From NCBI RefSeq assembly GCF_037977055.1, contig NZ_CP150274.1, positions 372,001 through 436,000 on the forward strand: a stretch of DNA of 64,000 nt, written 5' to 3'. A program made the position numbers and the translations under genes. Below, piece by piece: positions 55,392-63,200 of this stretch. The notes beneath the pieces are model-generated. The model ran no database searches and was not told where the DNA came from. It saw only the letters and a program-made list of their open reading frames with translations. This DNA is from Paenibacillus sp. FSL K6-1096. Its GTDB lineage: Bacteria > Bacillota > Bacilli > Paenibacillales > Paenibacillaceae. Position 1 is the first letter of the stretch. Each line of letters starts with the position of its first letter.

Positions 55392-56354
55392 ATGAATATT
55401 GGCGTATTGGGAACAAGGTTTGGGGCGTATCACGCCTCGCTTTTGAAGCAGATGGAGTTTGTTGACCGGATTGTGGTGTTCGGGAGGAATGAAGCCAAGC
55501 TGCGGAAGCTGAGGGAAGAGCTGGGGGTTGAGGTGACAACGGTGGTACAGGACATCATGTCTGACCCCGGGATTGACGTAGTGGATATCTGTCTGCCGTC
55601 TGCGCTTCATACCGCTTATGCACTGGAAGCCCTGGACCGGGGAAAAGATGTCTTCTGCGAGACCCCGGCTGTACTGGGACCGGAGGATGGACATAGACTG
55701 CTTCAGGCGGAACAGCGGACCGGCCGCAGAATTCTCGTCAACCAATTCATCAAGTTCGATTATGCCTATGAATACCTGGAGCAGGCGGTACGCGAGGAGA
55801 CCTGCGGGAAGCTGCTGCATCTGAATATGCGCCGGGAGACCGCTCCGCTGTGGGGAGATCTCGGCCTTACGGCCATCGCCGCCAATCTGATGATTCATGA
55901 GCTGGATGTCATCGCCTGGCTGATGGATTCACCTGTACCTGCTTCGGTCTGGGGAACCTCCGGGAGCAAGGAGGGGCAGGCGCTGGTCCTGGCCTCCTTC
56001 CTCCAGCCTGAGTGGAGCGCACAGCTCACCGTATCTTCGCAGATGCCGGGGAGTTATCCTTTTACTATCGGGTATGAAGCCTACTTCGAGCAGGGGAAGC
56101 TGGAGTTTCGCGAGTGCAGTGGTGCAAATGGGGAGATCCAGGCCAGTCTTACCGGTTATACCTCCGAGGGACAGATGGCGATTCCACTGATTCCGAGTGA
56201 TCCCTATGCCAAAAGCCTGCGCCATGCTCTCCTGAGTCTGCGGGACGGGACGGATTCCAGTTTGTCGCTGCGACAGGCGCTGAAGTCTCTAAACATGGCC
56301 TTTCAGTTAACGGATATGCTCACAGCGGGCACGGCCACCGGGGGCGAGAAATAG
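55392..56354 (+). CDS. Gfo/Idh/MocA family oxidoreductase
   Basis: NAD(P)-dependent oxidoreductase of 320 residues. The N-terminal Rossmann domain starts MNIGVLGTRFGAYHASLL. DICLPSALHTAYALEALDRGKDVFCETP carries the family EKP-like motif, here ETP, so the usual lysine is replaced by threonine. Such proteins act on sugars or inositols. The substituted lysine could reduce or change activity. ATG after AAGGAGC. Divergent from the WYL regulator. Confidence 0.85.
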   Translation: MNIGVLGTRFGAYHASLLKQMEFVDRIVVFGRNEAKLRKLREELGVEVTTVVQDIMSDPGIDVVDICLPSALHTAYALEALDRGKDVFCETPAVLGPEDGHRLLQAEQRTGRRILVNQFIKFDYAYEYLEQAVREETCGKLLHLNMRRETAPLWGDLGLTAIAANLMIHELDVIAWLMDSPVPASVWGTSGSKEGQALVLASFLQPEWSAQLTVSSQMPGSYPFTIGYEAYFEQGKLEFRECSGANGEIQASLTGYTSEGQMAIPLIPSDPYAKSLRHALLSLRDGTDSSLSLRQALKSLNMAFQLTDMLTAGTATGGEK

Positions 56355-56811
56355 TTGGATTTACTCCACCTACTGATGTAATAACCGCTCCTTATGGGGC
56401 AACAGTTGGAAAAATGGCACTTCTTCAGGCGCATTCCCGGCAAATTCGTAATATCGCCTTCAGTAGATGCTGTTTTTCCAATTACTTCAGTAAATCCATC
56501 GAAAACCGGTAAAACAAGATACAATTTTCCACGTATTTCTATCACCAAAACCGCTTCGTACGCATTCCTCATGCCTGGTGCGTAGCCTGCCCGGCAGGTT
56601 GACATCGATGATTTGTTTTGGCAAGGGTTTGCCTCTCTTTTTCCGTTTGTTAGTTACAAAGTTCAGGTGAAGGTTTGCAGTTAGTAGTAGTGATTAGGGT
56701 GAGAGTTTTTTTGTTTTTACTATTATGAATTTTTCATATGTTGAAATATTGTAATTAAAGATTTGAGATTGGTGTATTTTCGTTTTTGGTACGCTTTCGT
56801 TATCGACTATT
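56355..56811. other. Gene-poor tract before dif-like copy 4
   Basis: No convincing gene. A minus-strand frame (56303-56605) and a plus-strand frame (56394-56585) are open across the same bases without ribosome sites. The sequence near 56380-56530 may be a dispersed intergenic repeat, but only one copy is in the window. From 56640 on it becomes AT-rich. Confidence 0.35.
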
Positions 56812-56839
56812 AGTTAACATAATATATATTATGTCTCTA
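56812..56839 (+). repeat. dif-like site, copy 4
   Basis: Left arm AGTTAACATAA, core TATATA, right arm TTATGTCTCTA. The core is identical to the central six bases of Bacillus subtilis dif as I recall it, and the left arm differs from that site's XerD arm by one base. No gene overlaps it. Confidence 0.7.
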
Positions 56840-56933
56840 ATTATTTAATCTTCCCTTTGGCTTAACGTTGTCGCTTCAAAGCACTGCTGCTACACTTCGT
56901 TCCATCTCCGCTAACCTTCGTCCCCCCTTCACC

Positions 56934-57422
56934 TCACTCTCCTGCCGACATCGCGAACGCGAAGCGCTCCAGCTTATCCTGGGACAGGCCGCTTCCCGTC
57001 TTGTGCCCTTTGCCTTTGACCATCCGCAGCACCCATTTGTCGAGCAGAGAGATCCGGTCCGGGTAGATCTCATCCCCCATCACTTCCTTGGCCAGCGCTT
57101 TATTGTAGATGATCTCGGGATAAGCCTGCTTCAGCTCCTGCTCCCCCTTCTCCCCTGACATTCCTGCGCAGATGAACAGTCCCAGCCTTTTTTTGAGGAG
57201 CTCCTGTTTGTGCTTGGCCGTAAAAACGGCCATCTCCTTGCGGATTCTGCCATAGTAGATGGAACCGCCCAGAATTACAGTATCATAGGCAGCAAGCTCC
57301 GGTACCTTGGCGTACCGCAGATTCACCACCTCCGCCCCATCGAGCCTGGATTGCAGCTGCATCGCTGCTTTTTCGGTACATCCATATTTGCCGGCATAGA
57401 GAATCAATATCCGATTACTCAT
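56934..57422 (-). CDS. Flavodoxin-domain protein
   Basis: Cytoplasmic protein of 162 residues with a flavodoxin-like fold of the HemG/Flavodoxin_5 type. The FMN phosphate loop is YAGKYGCTEKAA at residues 9-20 and GGSIYYGRIRKEM forms the second flavin loop. It resembles menaquinone-dependent protoporphyrinogen oxidase in size. Here it is third in a TetR/membrane protein/flavodoxin operon, so a stress-related redox role is equally possible. ATG after GAGGCGGAG. Confidence 0.82.
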   Translation of the reverse strand: MSNRILILYAGKYGCTEKAAMQLQSRLDGAEVVNLRYAKVPELAAYDTVILGGSIYYGRIRKEMAVFTAKHKQELLKKRLGLFICAGMSGEKGEQELKQAYPEIIYNKALAKEVMGDEIYPDRISLLDKWVLRMVKGKGHKTGSGLSQDKLERFAFAMSAGE

Positions 57423-57433
57423 TAGCTCCGCCT

Positions 57434-58333
57434 CTATTCTATAGGTAATGGGCCACCAGGCCGTCCGGATTCCTGCGTGTTACGCAGTACAAGGATGAGA
57501 CAACCGATGACCAGCAGATTGAACACCGGGAACAAGATCAGCTCAGCCATGGAGACATGGACTCCCGCTCTCAGCATTCCAATAATCATGGAGGAGATGG
57601 AGGTCAGCAGGGTTGCGGTTTTCACCAGGACAACAGCAGCCAGAAGATACCCGAAGGACTGTCTGCGGATAAGCAATACCCCGGTAAGGACCATGACCGG
57701 TAGCAAAACGGCTAAGTCCATGGCCTGAATCACCAATGTGCTGTAATGCTCAAGCCCTTCAGGCATAGCTCCCTGCTGCCAGGCTCCGGCAATCCGGCCC
57801 AGCCATAACATAATAATCAGGAAGGCAATCAGCAGCAGAATGAAACCGATGCTTCTGGCCGGAAGCTGCGTGCTGAACGATACCCCGTCCCGCTCCAGTG
57901 AGCGAAAAACAAGGATAAAAGCAAACAACCCTGCCGAGAACAACATCACATAAACTAGGAACAGATTATTATACATAGCCATGAAAGAGTAAGATCCGTA
58001 CGTATACGTGAAGTATCCGAGCATCCCGGCAAGCAGCAGACGCCCTCTGCTCCGTCCCCTGAGGCTCATAAGCAGTGATATAAGCAGCAAAGGAACGCCA
58101 ACGAACAGCGTAACACCATCCTGGGCAATCGCCTGCGAAGCCGCTGACAAAGAGTCATCCTTATAGATTCCGCTGCCGTACAATTCAATCTGTTCCCCCC
58201 GGATGGAGGTATAGACTGGAGCCTTCCCTTCAATTTCAGCCCTGCTGCCGGAGAACAGCCCGGCTGCGGAAGCAACAATGCTGAGAGCTATGACAATCAA
58301 CGTTAAAAAGCTTATGGATCGTCTATGCTTCAT
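57434..58333 (-). CDS. Hypothetical multi-pass membrane protein
   Basis: Protein of about 300 residues with an N-terminal membrane segment, an extracytoplasmic loop of about 60 residues and then seven or so membrane segments. No family recognised. The ATG at 58333 is chosen because AGGAGG precedes it and it overlaps the end of the TetR gene by 11 bases, a common operon layout. The flavodoxin gene follows 11 bases after its stop. Confidence 0.72.
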   Translation of the reverse strand: MKHRRSISFLTLIVIALSIVASAAGLFSGSRAEIEGKAPVYTSIRGEQIELYGSGIYKDDSLSAASQAIAQDGVTLFVGVPLLLISLLMSLRGRSRGRLLLAGMLGYFTYTYGSYSFMAMYNNLFLVYVMLFSAGLFAFILVFRSLERDGVSFSTQLPARSIGFILLLIAFLIIMLWLGRIAGAWQQGAMPEGLEHYSTLVIQAMDLAVLLPVMVLTGVLLIRRQSFGYLLAAVVLVKTATLLTSISSMIIGMLRAGVHVSMAELILFPVFNLLVIGCLILVLRNTQESGRPGGPLPIE

Positions 58334-58967
58334 TCTGATCCTCCTGTCCCCGGGCAATATGCACCATAGCTTCAATATGCCGGGCAATCAGCGCTTCCCT
58401 CTGCGCCTCCGGGAGATCCTTCTCCACTGTCAGCCTCAGAATCAGCCCAAAGGCCGCGCTCCAGATGACTTGGGCAGTCAGCTCAATCTCCTGCTCACTG
58501 CGGGACTCCATTGCTTTGAACTCCCTGAGGGTGCTGCATAGCATACTGATTGCATTGCGTTCCATTGCCGCGCCTTGGTGCAATACCGCCGTGTGACTCA
58601 GTACAGCCGGTGAATCGTTCAGCATCACAGTCCGGTAGGGAGAACCTTCCGCAGTGGTCATCCGGAAATACTGGGCCAGCGAGCGTCTCAAACGGTCTTC
58701 GGCAGATTCTTCCTCCGGCAGCGGCTCCGGTCCGGTAACCAGCCCGACCATGAACTCGGCGTAGCCCTGCTGGAGGAGCTGCTCTACAATATCGTCCTTC
58801 CCCTCAAAATAGTGATAAACACTTCCCGCTGAGTAATCCATACGTTCGGCTATTTTGCGGATCGACAGCTGCTGAATGCCTTTCTCCTTGACGATTTCTG
58901 CAGCTGTGGCCAGAATCAGATTCCGCATCGCTTCACGTTCCTGCGCTTTTCGCTGTTCCTTGCTCAT
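58323..58967 (-). CDS. TetR family transcriptional regulator
   Basis: Regulator of 214 residues. The N-terminal helix-turn-helix is ATAAEIVKEKGIQQLSIRKIAERMDYSAGSVYHYFEGKDDIVEQ at about 18-62. The C-terminal ligand domain resembles TetR_C_33-type. The ATG at 58967 is preferred to an open extension upstream. It leads an operon with a membrane protein and a flavodoxin-like protein. A palindromic operator upstream suggests autoregulation. Confidence 0.88.
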   Translation of the reverse strand: MSKEQRKAQEREAMRNLILATAAEIVKEKGIQQLSIRKIAERMDYSAGSVYHYFEGKDDIVEQLLQQGYAEFMVGLVTGPEPLPEEESAEDRLRRSLAQYFRMTTAEGSPYRTVMLNDSPAVLSHTAVLHQGAAMERNAISMLCSTLREFKAMESRSEQEIELTAQVIWSAAFGLILRLTVEKDLPEAQREALIARHIEAMVHIARGQEDQNEA

Positions 58968-59000
58968 AATTTCCAGGCACCTCCAATGGTGTAACGGCCG

Positions 59001-59041
59001 TTCATTGAACACTGTATTATTTTTGAACACTGTTCAATGAA
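59001..59041. promoter_or_regulatory. Candidate TetR operator
   Basis: TTCATTGAACA at 59001-59011 and TGTTCAATGAA at 59031-59041 are exact inverted repeats. Within them TTGAACACTGT occurs twice (59005 and 59023), the second extended to TTGAACACTGTTCAA, a near-perfect 15-base palindrome. It lies about 35-75 bases upstream of the TetR gene. Confidence 0.65.
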
Positions 59042-59074
59042 AATTATAAGGGTCTGGAGGGGTTTGGGGTGTGA

Positions 59075-60178
59075 TTATTGATACATTCTAGCCCCTTTTT
59101 TCCTGCGGAATATCATCTTAAACAATGGCGGAACGGCAAAGAAGATGAAAAATGTCCGAAACAGCTGATATCCCGCTACGGTCGGCAGGTCCGCACCTGT
59201 CTCATGGGCAATCAGGCTCATCTGGTCCATCCCTCCGGGTGCAAGACTAAGCAGCGCCGTTGCGGCTGTCACATGCTCCAGAGCTGTGAATAGCAGACTG
59301 AAGCCGTAGGCTCCGGCGATCAGAATCACCCCGCTGCCTACAGCCAGCGACAGGGTCAGCAGCTTATGCTCCAGCTTGCGCGGGTCAAGCAGCAGTCCGA
59401 CATAAACTCCGATCATCAGCTGCGCAGCATTAATCAGGGTACCTGGAAGCACCGGTCCTTGAAGGCCGCTTAGCTGCAGAATGGCGGTAATGATAGCGGG
59501 GCCGAGAAGATAGGCGGTGGGAAAATTGATTTTCTGCCCGGCGATTGCGCAAGAGATACAAGCTGCACCGTAATAAAGGATATTGGGGAACAGCCCACCC
59601 CATCCGGCGGAAGCTCCCTGCGGCAATGGCATTGCCCCGCCCCCGTCCAGGTGGCTTGCAAATAGCGGGCTGTAGATCAGCAGCGGAATACAGATAATGA
59701 TCATCATCAGCCGGATCACCTGAATGACCGTTACCACCGTAAGATTCACATCCTCCGACTCCTCCGCCAGCAGAAGCATTTGCGTCAATCCGCCGGGAAT
59801 GCTCCCGAGCAGTATAGTCTTATAATTGGTTCCGGATAATCTGGATACTGCAAATGCCACACCAGCGCAAAATAGCAGCAGCAGCATCGTCATAAGCAGC
59901 ATATAAGGGAGTTGGCCGGCGATTTGGCTTAGTGCGGACGCCGTCAGAGACAGGCCGATGGTATAGCCTACAATAATCATTCCGGTATTCCGAATCTGCG
60001 GAGGCCAGCTATACAATGGTTTCCACAGGTTTGAACCGATCAGGACTGCAATCATCGGACCAAGCAGCCAGGGCAGCGGCAGATGCAGTAATGTGAACAT
60101 TCCCCCGCCAGCAAGTGCCGTAATCAGGGTGCAGAGCATCGTTTTTGCCTGATGAGAATTTTCTGTAAGTAATGACAT
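59075..60178 (-). CDS. AbrB-type membrane protein
   Basis: Protein of 367 residues with about ten membrane segments, member of the AbrB (ammonia monooxygenase-like) duplicated membrane family, unrelated to the DNA-binding AbrB. The repeated GxxxLPWLLGPM and PTAYLLGPAIITA motifs in the two halves show the internal duplication, and APGGMDQMSLIAHETGAD is a family signature. Function not established. ATG after AAAAGGGGAAG. Confidence 0.85.
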   Translation of the reverse strand: MSLLTENSHQAKTMLCTLITALAGGGMFTLLHLPLPWLLGPMIAVLIGSNLWKPLYSWPPQIRNTGMIIVGYTIGLSLTASALSQIAGQLPYMLLMTMLLLLFCAGVAFAVSRLSGTNYKTILLGSIPGGLTQMLLLAEESEDVNLTVVTVIQVIRLMMIIICIPLLIYSPLFASHLDGGGAMPLPQGASAGWGGLFPNILYYGAACISCAIAGQKINFPTAYLLGPAIITAILQLSGLQGPVLPGTLINAAQLMIGVYVGLLLDPRKLEHKLLTLSLAVGSGVILIAGAYGFSLLFTALEHVTAATALLSLAPGGMDQMSLIAHETGADLPTVAGYQLFRTFFIFFAVPPLFKMIFRRKKGARMYQ

Positions 60179-60213
60179 TTTAACTTCCCCTTTTCCAGCC
60201 CGTCTCAGCTTCG

Positions 60214-60858
60214 TTAGTATTGCAGTGTGTACACGCCCTGCCGGCCGTCAAGTGTCTCACGGGTGATCACCAGATCATCCACTGCCCGAACAGGCTGACC
60301 CGCAGTCTTCAAGAAGGATGATACTCCCGCAAAAAAGAAAAGGCCAGCCACCCCCAGCGCCTTCGTCCGGTAATGCATGGGAATCGCAATGGCCGGCTGA
60401 AGCTGCTTCATTACAGCCGCTGCTCCGGCGCCGTCCAGAGTTACCCTGCCGCCGACCGGAATCATCAGCACATCAATCTTTCCGATCTGCTCCAATTGTT
60501 CTTTCGAGAGGGTGTGACCGAGATCCCCGGCATGACAGATCCGCAGTCCGTCCACAGTGAAGACGAAGACGGTATTTGTTCCTTTTTTGGCGCCTTGGAC
60601 GTTATCGTGGTAGGTGGAGATCCCCTCAATCTCAATGCCTTTCACATGGAAGTGCCCGGGCGTATCAATCAATTCGTAGCTCCCTTCCGCGACGTGAATC
60701 TGACTGTGATCCTTATGGTTGTGGGTAACTGCCACGATATCCGCTCTGATACTCGGCATCCGGTACCCAAGGAACCGCCCGTAAGGATCAATCAGGATAA
60801 CCGTCCCCTGCTCCGTCACAAGCTGAAAAGCTGAATGTCCGAACCAGTGAATTCTCAT
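60214..60858 (-). CDS. UPF0173-type metal-dependent hydrolase
   Basis: Metallo-beta-lactamase superfamily protein of 214 residues. Metal ligands are in THNHKDHSQIH (HxHxDH-like), HAGDLGHT and MHYRTK near the C-terminus. The FGHSAFQL start is typical of YtkL-like hydrolases. Substrate unknown. The ATG at 60858 is preferred because GGAGG lies seven bases before it. An upstream TGTGC-N8-GCACA element is shared with the adjacent Rrf2 regulator gene, implying it is a target of that regulator. Confidence 0.85.
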   Translation of the reverse strand: MRIHWFGHSAFQLVTEQGTVILIDPYGRFLGYRMPSIRADIVAVTHNHKDHSQIHVAEGSYELIDTPGHFHVKGIEIEGISTYHDNVQGAKKGTNTVFVFTVDGLRICHAGDLGHTLSKEQLEQIGKIDVLMIPVGGRVTLDGAGAAAVMKQLQPAIAIPMHYRTKALGVAGLFFFAGVSSFLKTAGQPVRAVDDLVITRETLDGRQGVYTLQY

Positions 60859-60892
60859 ATACATTCCTCCAAAGTATAATGTTTTATTTAAC

Positions 60893-60910
60893 TGTGCAAA
60901 AATATGCACA
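60893..60910. promoter_or_regulatory. TGTGC-N8-GCACA operator, hydrolase gene
   Basis: Inverted repeat TGTGC and GCACA with eight bases between, 35 bases upstream of the hydrolase start. The same architecture is found at 61404-61421 before the Rrf2 gene. Confidence 0.6.
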
Positions 60911-60956
60911 TTTAAAATCAAAAAAATGCAAATAAACGGCCACTTGCACGTTGCCG

Positions 60957-61373
60957 TTATTCTGTCTGCCGCTGCTCTACTAAATCAGCAAGGGTATAGG
61001 ATTTCAGTACATGCTCGACTTGAGCACGGATATCCGTCATGATCCGGTCAAAGGACTGCCGCACCTTATGCCCGAACAGATGATTGCCGGTCGTATCCAG
61101 CATTCCGTCAAGCATGGGAATATCATCGTGCAGGGACAGATAGACCTCTGCCAGAGTAATCTCACCAGGATAACAGGCCAGGCTATAGCCCCCTCCCCGC
61201 CCCTGGCGGACTTTAATATAACCGGCTTCTGTCAGCCGTGATAGGATCTTGCGCAGCGCCGTCGGCTCACAGTGAATCTGTTCGGCGATCTCCGCACTGG
61301 AGTATTGACCGGGTACTGTAGCGAGCACGACCAGCGCCTGCAATCCATAACCAAACCGTTTGAGCTCTGCCAT
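60957..61373 (-). CDS. Rrf2 family transcriptional regulator
   Basis: Regulator of 138 residues with an Rrf2 winged helix (SSAEIAEQIHCEPTALRKILSRLTEAGYIKVRQGRGGGYSLA at about 25-66). The cysteine triplet that binds iron-sulfur clusters in IscR/NsrR is missing, since only two scattered Cys occur, so it is probably a redox- or metabolite-responsive Rrf2 without a cluster. The ATG at 61373 follows AAGGAG at a rather long 12 bases. It precedes the hydrolase gene, with a matching operator in front of both. Confidence 0.87.
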   Translation of the reverse strand: MAELKRFGYGLQALVVLATVPGQYSSAEIAEQIHCEPTALRKILSRLTEAGYIKVRQGRGGGYSLACYPGEITLAEVYLSLHDDIPMLDGMLDTTGNHLFGHKVRQSFDRIMTDIRAQVEHVLKSYTLADLVEQRQTE

Positions 61374-61403
61374 GAGATCTAGTGGCTCCTTCGCTGCTAT
61401 TAA

Positions 61404-61421
61404 TGTGCAAATCATAGCACA
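61404..61421. promoter_or_regulatory. TGTGC-N8-GCACA operator, Rrf2 gene
   Basis: Inverted repeat TGTGC and GCACA with eight bases between, about 30 bases upstream of the Rrf2 start. Flanking A/T bases also agree with the copy at 60893, supporting autoregulation by the Rrf2 protein. Confidence 0.6.
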
Positions 61422-61453
61422 ATTATCAGGAGACCGCCATCTTTTTCGCCCGG

Positions 61454-62485
61454 TTAATCGATATTGGCAATTTTCCATTCTCCCTGCTTGTTCTTCAGCA
61501 AGGAAATTTCGTAGGTTCCATCTGTAATATAGCCCTCCGAAGTCATGCGGGTGAAGCTGATGTAGAAGCCTGCCCGCTGGGTTCCTTCGATGGGAATTCC
61601 AGCCAGGGTCAACTCATCGAACCGGTAGCTGTTCTTCTCATCCAGCAGGAATTGCAACGCATCGTCAAGCATCGGAGTTATCATCGTGGCTGCGAACTTC
61701 TCCTTATCGCGCGCGGACCAGGCTTCAATACAGGCCAATGTCTCCCGCAGCGCCTGCTTGTTACCCGGGTTATTCCCCACATCCGGGGCCTTAAAGAATA
61801 TTCCCGGCTGGATCGGCGGCGGCTTCACGAAGGATTCAACATTACTAACCATGGATATGAACAGCGGCAGCAATGCTTCCGCTTGCTGTTCCAGCATATG
61901 AATCTCGGCCCGGTAAGTATCTTTCTTGGCTTTGAAGATAAACACTTCTATCCGCTGGTCATCTTCACGCTTGCTCCCGGCGTACTCCTTGTACTTCAGC
62001 AGCTCCGGGTCCGAGCCGGGTTGAAGCTCATTCTTTCCTGCTGCACCCTTGGCGGGGTCAAGCTTAACGAAAGTAATATAATTCCGCTTGTCCGCTGTCC
62101 CCCAGGCGGTTCTTCCATCCTGTTCGTAGCGGACCATGGATTCTGGCAGAAACACTCCTAGCGGTAAGTTCTGATCTGCCGAGAAGGCCGTGTGGATATA
62201 GACTCCATCCACCTCATATTCTATCCCGCTCTCCGAATAGTCCCGGAGCTCGGGAATCAGCTTGACCGACCTCGCTGCCGGACTTGCTGTTGCAGTTGGC
62301 GGGAGAGCCGCCGTTGCAGGAGCTGTAGTTGAATCTGCGGCGGCCGTAGCCGCTATGGACGGCTGACCTGCGGTTCGCTCGGGCAGACTGGCTGCGCCCT
62401 GCCTCGCCTCATCGCTGCAGCCTGTGCTCAGCGTCAATGTAAGAACGATCCAGGCCGCTCCCCATAAGCTTGTATGCTTGGACAC
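61454..62485 (-). CDS. Hypothetical lipoprotein
   Basis: Exported lipoprotein of about 343 residues. The signal peptide ends in the lipobox LSTGCSD and a low-complexity Ala/Thr/Pro linker of about 50 residues follows. The C-terminal 120 residues contain an NTF2-like alpha+beta pattern (TLACIEAWSARDKEKFAATMITPMLDDALQFLL). No named family. A GTG start at 62485 fits best after TGAGGTGA. An in-frame ATG at 62491 is the alternative. The gene ends 80 bases before the Rrf2 gene. Confidence 0.65.
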   Translation of the reverse strand: MSKHTSLWGAAWIVLTLTLSTGCSDEARQGAASLPERTAGQPSIAATAAADSTTAPATAALPPTATASPAARSVKLIPELRDYSESGIEYEVDGVYIHTAFSADQNLPLGVFLPESMVRYEQDGRTAWGTADKRNYITFVKLDPAKGAAGKNELQPGSDPELLKYKEYAGSKREDDQRIEVFIFKAKKDTYRAEIHMLEQQAEALLPLFISMVSNVESFVKPPPIQPGIFFKAPDVGNNPGNKQALRETLACIEAWSARDKEKFAATMITPMLDDALQFLLDEKNSYRFDELTLAGIPIEGTQRAGFYISFTRMTSEGYITDGTYEISLLKNKQGEWKIANID

Positions 62486-62567
62486 AATCATCACCTCAGT
62501 TACCAGACGCTGGTAACAGGCGAAAGTTGCGCTGAAGACTGGCCGGAATTGGCTAATTGGAGCGGGA

Positions 62568-63077
62568 TTATTTTTTAACCCTATTAGTATTTAATGTGCT
62601 GAAGTATTGGCTGGGATTGCCTTGCCGGGCGTTGAACCGCTCCTGGAAATCACCGCCGGTATAGGCTCCGATGACCCGGTGCCAGAAGTCCCGCGCAGGG
62701 GTATTCGCCCGGATCTGCGACACCTTCCAGTTGCCGGGGAACATGTCGAACAGCCGGTGGGCCGCCCAGGTTCCTACGCCGCTGCGGCGGTATTTTTGCA
62801 GCACAAAAAACTCCGTCATATAGAACTCCCCCTCCGGGTCGCGCAGCAGACGGTCCACCAGGGCAAAGCCGGCAATATTATCGTCAACAGTGAACAGGTA
62901 GGGGAACTTATTCTTGCCGCTGTTCCAGTAAGCCTCCAAGCCGGGATAGGACGGGAACAGCCCGTTACGGCCCACCTCCAGCTCAAGGTATCGGGTGAAG
63001 TCATACAAATAGAACTGCATCAAACTGCTAATCACTTGCTTCTGCTCTTTAGGAACCAGCTCGATTCCAAGTTCCAT
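62568..63077 (-). CDS. GNAT family N-acetyltransferase
   Basis: Protein of 169 residues of the GNAT superfamily. Acetyl-CoA-binding motif A is FVLQKYRRSGVGTWAAHRLF, containing the R/Q-x-x-G-x-G/A pattern (RRSGVGTWA). Substrate unknown. The ATG at 63077 has GAGGTG seven bases upstream and is preferred over the preceding TTG codon. It is divergent from xerS. Confidence 0.85.
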   Translation of the reverse strand: MELGIELVPKEQKQVISSLMQFYLYDFTRYLELEVGRNGLFPSYPGLEAYWNSGKNKFPYLFTVDDNIAGFALVDRLLRDPEGEFYMTEFFVLQKYRRSGVGTWAAHRLFDMFPGNWKVSQIRANTPARDFWHRVIGAYTGGDFQERFNARQGNPSQYFSTLNTNRVKK

Positions 63078-63200
63078 CAAGGTTCACCTCTGCCGTTTTC
63101 GTTTACTTCACATCATATAACTTTGTCACATCAGGAGCAAGGTCTGCCCAAAACATGATAAAATAGAAAGACAGCCCTCTGCCGGCAAACTACAAAGAAG

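Noticed and set aside
56303..56605. 100-codon minus-strand frame overlapping the end of the Gfo/Idh gene.
   Set aside because: No ribosome site, cysteine- and proline-rich composition typical of a random frame; overlaps a well-supported gene.
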